Shown here: piece after piece, positions 1 through 11,659 of the stretch
How the letters are laid out: the number at the start of each line of letters is the position of its first letter
Position numbering within the stretch: the stretch's first letter is position 1
Assembly (NCBI GenBank): GCA_030685235.1
Contig: MU839240.1
Location: 28,593 to 92,592 of the forward strand
Length of the DNA stretch: 64,000 nt
DNA from: Copromyces sp. CBS 386.78
Lineage: Eukaryota > Ascomycota > Sordariomycetes > Sordariales > Sordariaceae
Direction: 5' to 3'
Position numbers and translations under genes: made by a program
The notes under the pieces: generated by a model
Database searches by the model: none
Seen by the model: only the letters and a program-made list of their open reading frames with translations
What the model was told of the DNA's origin: nothing

Positions 1-2565
1 AATACGGCTTCCAGGGCATCCAGAGATTAGCGAGCCACCACGAGCATCGCGGCCCAGAGCGTGCCGGTGATAGAAGACGCCATATTGCCTCGGGCAGTGA
101 AAATAGGCTGCTGAGGCTTCTGAGGCTTTTTCGGACACAAATCTCCCCATTTCCCGTGGCGAAGCAGTGTGGACAGGACAAGTCGAAGAGCCCGAGTCTC
201 GGGGCAACACGGCAACGGCAGACGGCTGCAAGGGCGCTCTGAGAATTGCGGACTATGCATCGCCTAACCTGATTCCGTAACCAATGTGACCATGTCCCGA
301 GTCACTTGATGGGAAAAATGCCCACTGGAATCACGACACATCTGCCGGTTTAAAATAGCGCTTGAGGCGGCCTTGTTGGTACCTGAGCTGGTCGAGCTGG
401 CCATCAAGCTAAAGAAGGAGCTAGACCGTCAGTACCTACCGTAGCGTAGGCCGCCAGCATCCTTCGAGGAAAGGCTGGAAGGTTAGAAAAGGCCCAAGAG
501 AAAAAAAGATTTTTTGTTTCCCTTTCTTGTCGACGTGCTTCTTACGGTTGGGTGGTAATGGGCATGATGGTAAGGTGGGTGAAATGCACGGTAATCAAAG
601 TCCGTCCCACTTTGGGTTTCTGGTGTGTTGTTTACAAACTTGTCATTGTTGCGGTAACACTGAAAAGTGTAACAGAAATCCCAGTGATTGCTGCCCAGTG
701 TGTGGGATTCTTCGTTGACAGGAATGCAATTCGCTACCAGAAACACGAATTCCACCAATTCCGCTTCCAAGGAGTCTGATGATGTCAATCACGACGTTCC
801 CGTTGGAACCTAAAGCCGAGGAAGGAGACCTGTAAAGTGAGGCGTTGGAGATTTCCCAAAATCCAAGACAACAAACCCATCACAAGTGGCAGCCAGATGC
901 AATACGACTGCAGCGGAAATGCAGTTTCCCTTTGATAGTCTAAAAGATACGGTAAAGATACGACAATCCCCGCCTGAAAATCCATCCTGCCGTTGTTGCC
1001 CTGCATGAGGGTTTTGGTGATCACCGGAGAAGAAGGAGCACCACTGGCTGCAGCAGGAGGCGTGGAGGCGATGGCAGGCACAGCTGGAGACGACCGCAAC
1101 GAATCCGTCTGACTGTGTCAAAGTAGCCGCCATGTGTGCTTTCCTCAAAACACTGTAGCAAGGCTTAGATCCGCTGCCGGTTGACCGCCTTCCCTTGGCC
1201 TAAAGCCCTTCTGGAACAGGCCTGACCATGCATGATTACGCGGGTCACGCGGGGTTGGTCTAGAACTAACTTTTGCGCTTTGCACTGTGAGGAAACTTTG
1301 GATGACGCCAGCCAGCCCACTCGTCACTTCCGCTGTGTTCGTTATTTCCATTTCCAATTGCGCTGACGTTTCATCACTGTTGGCAGCATCCAATTCACGA
1401 CTTGCAGTCTGCACCCGACGTCCATCTGTACTCCGACACAGATACAAGTTGGAGAGGCTATTGCGGTGGCGACTTGCACAACACGAACAGAAAAGTATCG
1501 TGTACTTTTATCTCGAGTCCCACAAGCCCTCGTCGTTGTCGTCTCTTCGCTTCTTTTCCTTCTATCCATATCGGACAAAAGGTCGACAACGTAAACAAGT
1601 GGAAGCGATCTCGGCTCCCACGGATGATGACCACCTAACAGTTACCTTACCGTACGGTACATACACAAAAAAAGAGTCGGACCCTGAACAGCGATCTTGC
1701 GAGCTTTCCCGACTCTCCACAGCTCAGTCCACTACAAACCCACAACTCGTTGGTCCCTGGAAGTCGAACTTGGCCCGTTGCTCTTCCCCCTATGAATCAC
1801 CACCATCTTTAAAGAACCAACCCCGGCTGTGCCTGGTAGTGTACAATACCTGGTCTCCCCCGTCACTACTACCTAGTGACCGCCTTCTCATCATCCATTA
1901 ACTCTTCGTTTTCCCCTTACGAGCTTTTTTTTTTCCAGCCTCTCGACCTTAAAGCGACCAGGGCTACAACTGGATAACCTTCCGACATCCGACGACCACA
2001 TCATCAGCCGAGCCCTTTTCCCTTCTCTTCGAACAAAAGTACAAAAGCCGCTCTTTGTCTCGAGCGCCGCCGCACCGCTGTCCGATAGACGCTTGACTTC
2101 TTTGACGATTCCCGCCTCGTGCGCTGCTCATTGTTTCATCCGTGGAGACAACCCCCGTCTCCTCATCAGCCAAGCAAAACAAGCAAAACAAGCATCACAA
2201 CCACCTCCACCCCATCCAGGCACACACGCCGTCACTGGTTGTATCGCTATCAGTTGCACCGCGGCACCCAACACCACACCCATATCAATTACCAATACCA
2301 CCACCAATCCTACCCTTGCCGACGCCATCCGCAAAGAGGGGGACTAATAAGAGATAACACCCCCCAACCAACAGCAGCCGGCTATAAATCTCTGTCTGCA
2401 ACCAAAGAGACTGCGATTTCGCCGCCGTATTGATCAAATACACCCATAAATCCATAAATCGCAACCGCACCGTTCGCGCCCCTTTACGACATACAGCCGC
2501 CACAAAGCTCGCAAGCTCGGCCGTATCGTCTTAAACCCTTTTCATCCAACCTTTGAAGCGACACA
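1..2565. other. Intergenic/5' flank, no supported gene
   Basis: I see no gene here that I can support. Several reading frames of 60-200 codons are open, but they overlap on both strands and lack recognisable domains. The last 600 bases before the first gene are rich in C/T and CA, with runs such as CCACC and CAAGCAAAACAAGC, as is usual for a fungal promoter and leader. They probably contain the 5' untranslated region of the gene at 2566. Confidence 0.5.
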
Positions 2566-4584
2566 ATGGCAACCTCCCGAGAACGGCCCAGACGAAAGTT
2601 TGCACCTATACCCGTCGAGACCACCTTTGAGCGCTACCGGAAAGTAATCCCGAATGGCGAACCTACACCTAGTCCATCGCCGCGCTCCCCATCACCACCG
2701 CCCCGCGAGAAACGAAGATTCGCCCCTCAGCTCGTCGAGTCCTCCGTACGAAGATCCCGCCGCATTGGCGATGAAGGCCCGGCCACCAAGCCCACCGATA
2801 AAACAGACATCACTCCTTACACGAATCATATCTATGCGCCCAAAGCCAAGAGAAGGTTGGGGCAGGGAACGTCGATAGCATCGCCTACAGCCCCTACTCA
2901 GAGGAAAAAGGGCCATGCCCGCCGAGAGTCGTGTGACGATGAGGTTGCCGATGGCTTCTTCGACCTGGTGGCCCGGGATGCGCAGGCTAAGAAAATGCAA
3001 GAGATGGCCATGAGCGCCTTCCCGAACTGTAGTGAGCGCATAGGTGGCGCTGAACACTTTTACGTTCGCGAAGGCTCGGAGGATGATGGGATGGCCACGA
3101 GAGGACGACCTCGGACGAGAGGTCCATGGGCTACTCTCCAGTCGCGTCGGAACTCGTCGGAGGAAGACATCAGTTGGGCGTTCAAGGAAATGCAGGAACA
3201 CGCCGAGATGCTAGAGAACGAGGCGAAGCGTGGTTTTGCCCCAGAAAGAGTCTCGACCCTCGAGTTGGACAACATGAGCTTTGATGAGCCACTCAATGAT
3301 GTGATGAACCTGACATCTGCGTCTAGGGCATCTCTCACCGGTTCCCCTGTCTGGACATCACGACCCTCACCCGCCACAATGGGCCCCATTGGTGAATCTC
3401 ACATGCCACTGATACGGTGTGAGTCACCTCTACCTGTCATTGGTGAATCCACCATGCCGTACATCCCACCCGAGTCCCCCCCTCGTCGCCCAATAGGCGA
3501 GAGTTTCATGCCATACATACCCTCGGCGCCTTTAGGGAAGGCTGGCGACATGCCTTATGCCCCCTCATCTCAGATACCCCCAGACACTGCGTTTGGAAAC
3601 TATGGATATGCCTTCCAGCCGTACGCCGAGCCTGAGCGAGACATGTCGTTGGAACTCGCCAGGAACCAGCACCGACTACGGGTGAAGGGCTCACCTCCGA
3701 TGCTCGGCCAGGACTTGGTATTTAGGATGTGCCAGTCCCCTAAACACACCAAGCTCGAACCGGATCATCTTTGGGATCTGGAGAAGGAAACGACAAAGGA
3801 AGATGGGAATCGGGATCCCAGTGAGCAACGCGGTCTCTGGCGCGGATACTGTTATGCTCATGAGAAGGACGAGCATATCATTCTGGTTGAGCGACCACAG
3901 TATCTCAACACCCCTCACCCTCCACAGTCGCCTCGTGATCCCTTCGCGCAAGCCTTTGGACACTCAGCACCAGCTGAGTTAAACGCAGAAGGAACATGGT
4001 CAGATGGTGCTACGAGGACCACGTCATCCCAAACCCCCCTCGGCTCCCCCTCGCTCACGTTACACCCTGAGCATCGCACCAGGAACAACGAGCGCAAGGG
4101 CCTCCATATGCTTCCTTTGCAAAGTCTTGAAGAGAGACTGAAGAAGGAGAAGGCGGCTGCCGATCTAGAAGAGAAGATTGCGGGCGAGTTCGGCGAACAT
4201 TTTGTCACACAAGTGTACAACTACCTTTCACTTGGATACCCCGCTTTGGCAAGGCAGTACGATGAGGAGCTGAGCAAGATCAGCCGAATACCCATCGAAG
4301 AACTGGAGCGCGACGACTATGCGATCATGGAGAACCTTTGGGGTGGCAATGACCAGAAGACCAATGGGAAGGCTAAATTCGCTCCCAACGGTGCCGCCAA
4401 GGCTACAGGTCACATCATGCTGGACAGCGAAGAGAAGGATGATACGCCAGAGGAGAATAGGTGCCCACGGTGGAAGGCACTGAAGAAGTATATCTTTGAG
4501 TGGGCGAGACAGCATCCAGATTTGGATGCCATCAGTCCGTTGGCATGGGGTGTTCGGGAAAGGAGAGGCAGTTGGGGACTCTAA
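2566..4584 (+). CDS. Conserved-looking fungal protein of unknown function, 672 aa
   Basis: This is a single uninterrupted frame starting at an ATG preceded by GACACA, an acceptable context. I do not recognise a named domain. The N-terminal ~70 residues contain two similar basic motifs (RKFAPIPVETT and RRFAPQLVESS, each followed by a cluster of Arg). The middle (about residues 265-330) has three to four degenerate copies of a short repeat of the form IGES-x-MPYIP. The C-terminal ~150 residues are less disordered: a charged helix (LEERLKKEKAAADLEEKIAGEF) runs into a compact segment (FVTQVYNYLSLGYPALARQYDEEL) that is probably folded and is the best candidate for a conserved domain. There is no signal peptide or membrane segment. 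The long Pro/Ser/Arg-rich disorder suggests a nuclear or cytoplasmic scaffold, but that is inference. Confidence 0.85.
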   Translation: MATSRERPRRKFAPIPVETTFERYRKVIPNGEPTPSPSPRSPSPPPREKRRFAPQLVESSVRRSRRIGDEGPATKPTDKTDITPYTNHIYAPKAKRRLGQGTSIASPTAPTQRKKGHARRESCDDEVADGFFDLVARDAQAKKMQEMAMSAFPNCSERIGGAEHFYVREGSEDDGMATRGRPRTRGPWATLQSRRNSSEEDISWAFKEMQEHAEMLENEAKRGFAPERVSTLELDNMSFDEPLNDVMNLTSASRASLTGSPVWTSRPSPATMGPIGESHMPLIRCESPLPVIGESTMPYIPPESPPRRPIGESFMPYIPSAPLGKAGDMPYAPSSQIPPDTAFGNYGYAFQPYAEPERDMSLELARNQHRLRVKGSPPMLGQDLVFRMCQSPKHTKLEPDHLWDLEKETTKEDGNRDPSEQRGLWRGYCYAHEKDEHIILVERPQYLNTPHPPQSPRDPFAQAFGHSAPAELNAEGTWSDGATRTTSSQTPLGSPSLTLHPEHRTRNNERKGLHMLPLQSLEERLKKEKAAADLEEKIAGEFGEHFVTQVYNYLSLGYPALARQYDEELSKISRIPIEELERDDYAIMENLWGGNDQKTNGKAKFAPNGAAKATGHIMLDSEEKDDTPEENRCPRWKALKKYIFEWARQHPDLDAISPLAWGVRERRGSWGL

Positions 4585-6033
4585 GGTTTCTTGCCTACAT
4601 TACCTATTTCATCTGTTCGACGAATCCTACCTACGTACAACATGAAAAGATGACGTGCGGAGTGGAGACTCGAAGTGTGCCTGGCGGTACATCATGACGA
4701 CGATCACTTTTCTTGGGTTGCATTTAGCTTATTCTGTTATTGTTTCAGGGCGTCCTTTGTTACTTTTTACACGAGTATGCTAGGTAATGGGTTCGGCGTT
4801 CTTGGTATGGTATTCGAGGGGACAGCATTCCCTATTGCTAGCGACAACATGATTTACCGTTCGGGCACAATAGCATTGCACGACGGGCATTACATTAGCT
4901 GCCCTTACTTGTTGTTTTGATGAATACGACTTATGACGAGTACCTGTTTTGCAGGCCGCGGTTTGTTTTGCATGGAGATGGTAATGGGTCAACTGAAATG
5001 GATGCCGGGAGTAGACTGTACACAATGGTCATGCAGTAATGGGATAAGCTGTTATTTGTGCTTTGAGCTTGGAGTTTGGTTCCTGTTTCGAGCGGTTCGC
5101 CTTGTTGTGGTTTAACGGCGATGATGAACGATACACAAAAGCAAAGGAACAAAAGGGGAGCTTCTGGGCTTACACCACAACGTTGGGGAAAGTAATACGT
5201 CAAACACCAAGAAATAGGACCTTTAAACCACGCTCAGTATTCATATTCGAAGAATCATACAGCTACTAGAATAGAATACGGTATTCATCACATGCACTTT
5301 CAAGAATTACTCTGCTGCAAACCTTAACTCATTGACGCCGCTCAAGTCTTGTAACGAGTCATGTCATCTCGAGCTTTCGGGCCCATCCGAGGCCGAGAGT
5401 TTGGTTGCGAAGCAAAACCTCGAAGTTCCGTCAAGGATGAGACAAAAGTTGAACTGATGTCATGGACGGGAGGCGGAAAGAGGGACGGGACGGCCCTTGA
5501 AATAATCGTCCGAAATAAGCGAGTCAAACCCATCAAGGAGGCTGTCAGAAATTGTCGAACTGCCGCCGTCGGGTTCGGGTGTTTTTGGAAACAGGATCGG
5601 AACTGAACTGAAGAGAAAACATTCAGCCCTATGGGAAAAGGGGGCCTGGGCTGAAATGGGGTACAGTGTTACGTGTACTGTGGGAGTTTGGACTTGCAGT
5701 GAGATTGGATGGTAACCCACCTTTGTGCCTGCCGGAACGACCAGGGCAGCAGGCCGCGCGCGGCATCACTGTGTTCAACTCGGTTCAGTTTATCGTTCCC
5801 TACAAAACAACAAGCTTATCATCGTCATCCCTTCCTGTTTCTCGAACACCTAGCCCAACCTAACCCTTTTCCTTGCACGCTTCACGTCGTCATCCACTTT
5901 CCAATTGCGCATTCTCGACTCCGCCACGGCCACGATTACGGTTACGGTTACGGTTACCTACTACGAAGACGAACGAATAATTGCGACGCCAGCACAGCAC
6001 AACAAGGAAGGCAGCCAGCGGAACGGAAACAGG
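4585..6033. other. Intergenic, with a short TTACGG repeat
   Basis: No gene is supported. It holds the 3' flank of the preceding gene and the promoter/leader of the ARMH3-like gene. A (GTTACG)n microsatellite of about four units lies at 5935-5957, roughly 80 bases before the ATG at 6034. Confidence 0.5.
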
Positions 6034-8543
6034 ATGGAGCAATCCCCCCTTACGCAACAGCCTCGGCCGGAGGCGTTCCAGGCCAAGATTGTCCAGCTTT
6101 ATCAGGAGTTGTTTAAGGTGTGTTTACCTATCGCTTTTCAATGGGGGATGTAGTGTAATGGAATGGTGGAAAAGGAGCTAACGTCAATTGCGCTATAGGT
6201 TAGTTAGTCAGTTAACATCACCGTCGTCAACCCCCGCCTTTCCGTACTCCATCACGATCACATGCGCCGGGCGTGCGCGTGCCTCGATAGTTGCGTATAC
6301 GATCACCGCCTCGCTGTTTCCATGAATGCCGTCAAGCCCAACACGACTGAGCCGACGAGACCAATTCGCGAGAGAGCTTCGCGCAATCTCATTAGACAAG
6401 ACAAGACAAGCAACACCACTCACCACGCATGTACTAACCCGCGAGAACCTCACCAACAGGACCACGACCAAGACGAAGAATACCTCGATCACCACACTCA
6501 GTCAGAAGGTTTCTGGACCGAATTCTTCATCCTCAAACCCTCCCGCTCCGCCCTCCGGCAAATCCTCGATCCCATCTCCGCTCCCGACCTGTTACATTTG
6601 TACTCTTCGCAAACCCGACAGCTTTTTTCGAGGGCCGTGAGCGCGCTCAAACCCGCTGCCACTAGGCCCTCCTCCTCTGCATCCAGTCCCAGTCTTAGTC
6701 ACAGTCAGAGCCAAAACAAACAAGCGAATGCGCTCGACACGTTATCGGTGTTTTTGGTCAGTGTGCTAGGGAAGAAATACACGAATCCGAGCTCGGATAT
6801 CATTGAGGTTCTGGCGGGGCTGGATAGTGTTGATTCAGTGTTTGGGGAGTTTGTGGGGGCGCTGGATGGGATTGTGCGCGGTGGCGGTAACCATGGTGGC
6901 CCGACAACAACAAGTATAGAGGTGCGAAGAAAGGCGGTGGAGGTGGCGATGGCGGTTACGGCGGGGGCGTGGGGGACGGGGTTGGGGAGTTATTTCATTC
7001 AGAGGGATATGTTTCCTGCTTTGATGAAGGTGAGTTTTCTAGAGGGGTCTAGGTTGGTGGTTTGGGTGGAAGGAAGGGAAATGGGAGGGAAGAGGGAAAT
7101 AAGGAAATAAAAGAGAGAGAGCGAAAGGCTGACGATCAAAAACAACAGCTTATACAAGACACCGAGACGATGCAAGACATTGTCCTACCATTTACGCTGG
7201 TGGGACTTCTTGCTAATTACAACAAGTTCGAGTTCCAGAACCCGTACCAGATGCGGCTGAACGACTTTGTCAACGAGCAGACGATACAGAAGATTATCAG
7301 AGCCGTGGGACAGGCGTGTCTGTCGCTACGAGGGCAGTATGTTGCGGTACAAGAGGATCTGCCTGAGGGATGGTCGATAGCGGGCACGCTGAGTATGATT
7401 GGGTTGGTGAGGTTGAATAAACACAAGAAGCCGGTGTATGATGCGGAGACGCAAAAGAGGATGTTTGCGGCGCTGTAAGTCACTCACTATATACCTAGGA
7501 GTTGAGAAGTCACGAGACAAGGACTAACGGACATTAGACCCGGGAAAGAAGCAGCCGTCCTCCTAGCAACGTACGACTTTACTCACGCCAACAAGCTCTT
7601 CTGCCACAACCTCGTCACCCTCCCACCACTGTCCAAAGGCGACGAACCGCCCTTCTCCAGCTTCCTCTCCCTAACCTCCTATATGCTCCAACACGCCCAC
7701 CTGTCACAACGCACCACCCTCTACAGCCACCTCAACCTGATGATCATCCGCCTCCTAATCGAAGACCCGATCCTCTGTAAACGCCTCTGCAGCTCCGAAC
7801 CCGAGCACAAACACCCCGTCCGTCTCTGCCGGCAACGCTCCCCCTATCTCCCGCACGTAGCAGGAGACCGCGTCCTCGCCACCGCCGTCCTCGACACCAT
7901 GATTGACGCCGTCAACCACAACCTCCGCCGCCGCCTCGACGTCGGCCTCTACACTTTATGTGTAGGCATCCTCCTCCGCCTAATAAGCTACATGTCCCGC
8001 TCGCGCACGCGGCTCGAGTACCACTGGCACGAACTCTTCCGGTCTCTGTTGTCTTTGATCCGCTTCCTAACCACGTACGCGTCCGACCTCCAAACATTAC
8101 TCGGAGCACAACAAGGTCAGCTTGACACCCTGCTCGATCTGGTAGTCAACACCCTCGCCCTCGGCCTCTCGTCAGGGGAATCTTTCCTGCCGACATCAGC
8201 AGCCTACGACGATTTGTTCTACAAGATTGTTGAAATGGGGGATGTCCTGGTCAAATTCCGCGATGTTTATGGGTTGAAGAAGAGACAGAGTAATAGTATT
8301 GATACGCTGGTGAATGTCTCGACGCATTACAAGGATATGCTCGCTTCGGGAGCGACCAAGGAGAAGTTGACGAGCGTGCAGGTTGCTGAGGTTATAAAGC
8401 AGGGGTATGAGACGTTGAGCATTCAGGCGAAGGAGGGGTTGGATAGTTGGGAGAGGTTTAGGGAGGCGGATGAGCGGGGACTGTTGAAGAAGATGGCGAG
8501 GGAGGCGGTGGGGGATGTTAGGGGGTTGGTGGGTGGTGAATAG
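6034..8543 (+). CDS. ARMH3-like armadillo-type helical protein (DUF1741/UPF0588 family)
   Basis: I build four exons: 6034-6117, 6460-7029, 7149-7474 and 7538-8543, giving 661 aa. All junctions are GT-AG and keep the frame. The first intron is long (342 nt) and has a perfect TACTAAC branch site at 6432. The length is close to that of human ARMH3 (C10orf76, about 690 aa). Recognisable family features are the N-terminal segment SEGFWTEFFILKP, the NKLFCHNLV region and the C-terminal helical domain with LLRLISYMSRSRTRLEYHWHELF. In animals ARMH3 works at the Golgi with PI4KB and GBF1 in phosphatidylinositol-4-phosphate production; fungal members (S. pombe UPF0588) are poorly studied. A low-complexity Ser insert occurs near residue 95. 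The family call is from memory of these motifs and is fairly firm; a Golgi role here is inference. Confidence 0.82.
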
Positions 8544-9961
8544 TCTGGGGTTGGTGTCTCTCTACGAGAGGGTGGTGTAATTGTCATGAGACAGAGATGG
8601 AAAAGGCGTTTTTTGTTGATTTGTCGGTGTCTGTGGGCGATAGATGGGATAGATTGTTTGATGATCTACTTTTGCGGGTTGAAGCTTGAATGTTGAATCA
8701 GCCGAGGTTCACCTTGGGCTCGATTTCGAACTGGGAGTTATTAAACAGACTGAAACTCCGCCTCCTCCATCGCAGACAGTGGAGCTCTTCCAGACGTGAA
8801 ACCCTTCATTATCATGACCGATGTGTCGGATACCGTTTGCAAGACCTTTGTTTGGATACTGTACCCTAGTCTACAGGTAATCTTGTTGTCAACTCTACAT
8901 GCGATGAGATGGCGCATATACTGGCACTTCTTTGCAGGCTGAACTGAAGTTTATGGAGCGAATCATGGAATGTATCGTATCAAAGGAGGATGGACGCCTG
9001 CCATCTTCGTCTTGGCTGAACTGAGCGGATGAGAGAGGCACTCCTGTGCCTACGATTGTGATGAAGACCTTGAAGCAGTTCAGCGCCAGCTCTGCAGCTC
9101 TCAGCCTGTGGAGAGAGGCCTGAAGGGGAACACAGCTGAGCTGAGCCCAGAGGGATGATGTCATTGCCCCTGAGCATGATGGACCCAGCCGTCCCCTAAA
9201 AGTAAACAAAGGGTCCATCCGTCTTCAGGGGGAAGGAAGCCAGAAGCCAGGGCTGAAAGTGATAAGGCGACCAACCAGATGAGGCGCATTTGTCCTCCCC
9301 CTTTTCATCCTTTCTGCTCCCTGTCCATCAAGGTACACGGCCCTGCCTTACTTTGCCTTTCATGCGCGTGCAGGTCAGCTCCCGCTTGCTGTCAGGGCTG
9401 GGCTGGGAATGTCAGGGTCCAACATACAGGAGCGAGTGGGTGGCCACTGGCCAGAGAAGATGCGAGTTTCCAAAAGTCGAGACGGACAGACGGCAAATCC
9501 GATGGTTGTGAGTGGATGGATCCAGGGATTAAGTGGATCCCCTCGTGGCTTACGGAAGGTGTGGACCGTTCGACAGAATTTCAGAAGGATTCCTAATGTA
9601 CAAATGCTGATTGGCTGGGTCGGTTACCGGGCGGCTCCGAGGGTGCCAAGTTGGATTGCCATCACAATGTCATACGTACCCGTCCAGTTTGCTTGCTCGG
9701 CTGACTTCAGTTGACCCCAACTGTTCTTCGCAATCGAATCATCAATCAGCAAAGAAGGAATTGCCCCGTCTTTTTCCAATTTGACACCCAACAACCGAAT
9801 CCTGGTCTTGTCACAGCCCTATGATTCTGACCTCTGCTGCAATTCCCCTTTCTTCTTCTGTACATCTTCATACATCCACCACCGCCATACTATCGCCGGC
9901 CTTCCTGTCTGCGATACATCATCCCACAACGAGAAGAACAACAACAACACCAACACTGAAG
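8544..9961. other. Intergenic, nothing notable seen
   Basis: About 1.4 kb without a supportable gene. The last ~200 bases are pyrimidine- and CA-rich and probably form the promoter and leader of the ISA1 gene. Confidence 0.5.
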
Positions 9962-10787
9962 ATGAACGCGCAAAGGATCCTTTCGAGGAGGACGCTCAAC
10001 GCCGTCGCTCACGCTCAGCGCCACCAATTCAGCACGACGCCTTCGCCCGCCGTCACCGCTTTCCAGTCCTACACTCTCCCCTCGCACCCGCCATCGCCGC
10101 CGCGCTCGGGAAATGATTCCATGGCTTTCCCCGTCCAGCCGCCCATGCCGCGGGTACACGAGACCAGACCTCACAAGATTGCGTCGCCACCGCAACAACA
10201 AGTAAACAACAACAACAACTTTGCGCAACAAACATCTTCACCATCTACATCATCAACCTCATCTCCCTCCCAACCCACCCCCGCCGTCCCCAACAAGCAA
10301 CAAGAACAAACAAAGACCGCCTCCGCCGCCGCTCAACCATCCACCGCGCCCACACAACCAACGCCCTCCAAGCCCGCGCCCCGCGCCTCGCGCCTGCGCG
10401 CCCCTCGCAAGGCCGCCATGAAGCTCACGCCCGCAGCCGTCGAGCAGCTGCGCGCGATGCTAGACCAGCCAGACCCGAAGCTAATCAAGGTCGGCGTGCG
10501 CAACAGGGGGTGCAGCGGGCTAGCGTACCACCTGGAGTACGTGGACAAGGCGGGCGCCTTTGACGAGACGGTGGAGCAGGACGGCGTCAAGGTGCTGATT
10601 GACAGCAAGGCGCTGTTTAGCATTATTGGCAGCGAAATGGATTGGGTGGAGGATAAGCTGAGTCAGAGGTTTGTTTTTAGGAATCCTAATATTAGTGAGT
10701 ATCCCTCCCCTACACAAGATGAGAGATAGGTTGCTAACCACCGTTACAGAGGAGCAATGTGGATGTGGAGAGTCGTTCATGGTATAG
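9962..10787 (+). CDS. isa1: Mitochondrial iron-sulfur cluster assembly protein ISA1 (A-type/IscA family)
   Basis: Two exons (9962-10694 and 10750-10787), split by a 55-nt GT-AG intron with CTAAC near its 3' end, encode 256 aa. The second exon supplies the invariant CGCG motif near the C terminus, which proves the junction. The A-type domain covers about residues 153-256 (KLTPAAVEQLRAML, RNRGCSGLAY and the CGCG end), so all three cluster-binding cysteines are present. The start at 9962 gives a classic matrix-targeting peptide rich in Arg and Ser (MNAQRILSRRTLNAV). An in-frame ATG at 9821 would add 47 residues unlike a presequence. Between presequence and domain lies an unusually long Pro/Gln/Ser/Asn-rich linker. 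ISA1 acts with ISA2 and IBA57 in maturing mitochondrial 4Fe-4S proteins such as aconitase. Confidence 0.93.
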
Positions 10788-11659
10788 AGGGGATGCCCAG
10801 ATGACTTGAATCTCGGTTAAGCTAGGGGCGAGCTGTGGATGCCGAAGCGCTTTGCAGCCGGTCGGTCGCGACACGACATGACATGACATGAGGGCAACAT
10901 GGTTCACAGCGGTGGCCCTCTGGCGGATCTAGAACGACGGATCAAAGAGTCGTGGGCTTTAAGAGTCTCTGCGTCATTTGTCAGCGCTCGCGCGCATGGG
11001 TTTTTCTTTTCGGCGAAAGCATGGGTATTGGCGTTTGGGTAGAGAGCATTATTCCCGTTTGTGATTCGTTTTTTTCCATCCTGGTCATTCAGATATGGAC
11101 GGGTCTATAAAGGGCGTTTTATACTTGTTGGTAGTTGCTGTATAATTTTTCTCTTCTTTGCTTGTAGCACCACACCATTTAGACAACGGGAGGGAAATGG
11201 AGAGGTTCATCAACCTGTCCAAGAACGTTGCGCGTATGAAATGTTTCATCCCATGTTTGTTTCCATCTGCTTGTCATTGCTACATGCTTTGCCTCTGCCT
11301 ACTGCTGCTCTCCTTGACGCATCCCGTGGTTTTTTATGGCTGATTAATCATGACTTCCTACGGCTTCTGTTAGTGCGGCTCAAATGCGGGCACGGTCCAG
11401 CGGGAGTTACCCCACATGGTCCTATCCGCATGGAGCAGTTCCCTGGGCGACAGCGGCAGGGACATCGATCACTGTTAACGCGTTCGAAAATCAATTTACG
11501 CCTTGCAAACGCGTCTCCCGTCATCTCGAATTTCCCCTCCCGCAACACATTTTGGCTTCGCCAGAACTGATCTGTTGGAAATCCACCATTCTGCGAAATC
11601 GGTAGATCACATATTGCTTCAGCTTTGCTTTCATCCTACTCATTGCCCCATGCGACACC
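10788..11659. other. Intergenic, nothing notable seen
   Basis: 3' flank of ISA1 and promoter of the MGS1 gene. A short ACATG iteration (CATGACATGACATGAGG) occurs near 10875. No gene can be supported. Confidence 0.5.

Noticed and set aside
27..260. 77-codon frame on the - strand at the left edge, ending with a hydrophobic MASSITGTLWAAMLVVAR
   Set aside because: It looks like a possible signal peptide, but the frame stops at once and no donor site leads on; too little sequence is available at the window edge.
483..788. 101-codon - strand frame
   Set aside because: No domain and no good start context, and it overlaps open frames on the other strand.
1287..1901. 204-codon + strand frame
   Set aside because: Composition looks like leader sequence; no domain or conserved-looking motif, and it overlaps other open frames.
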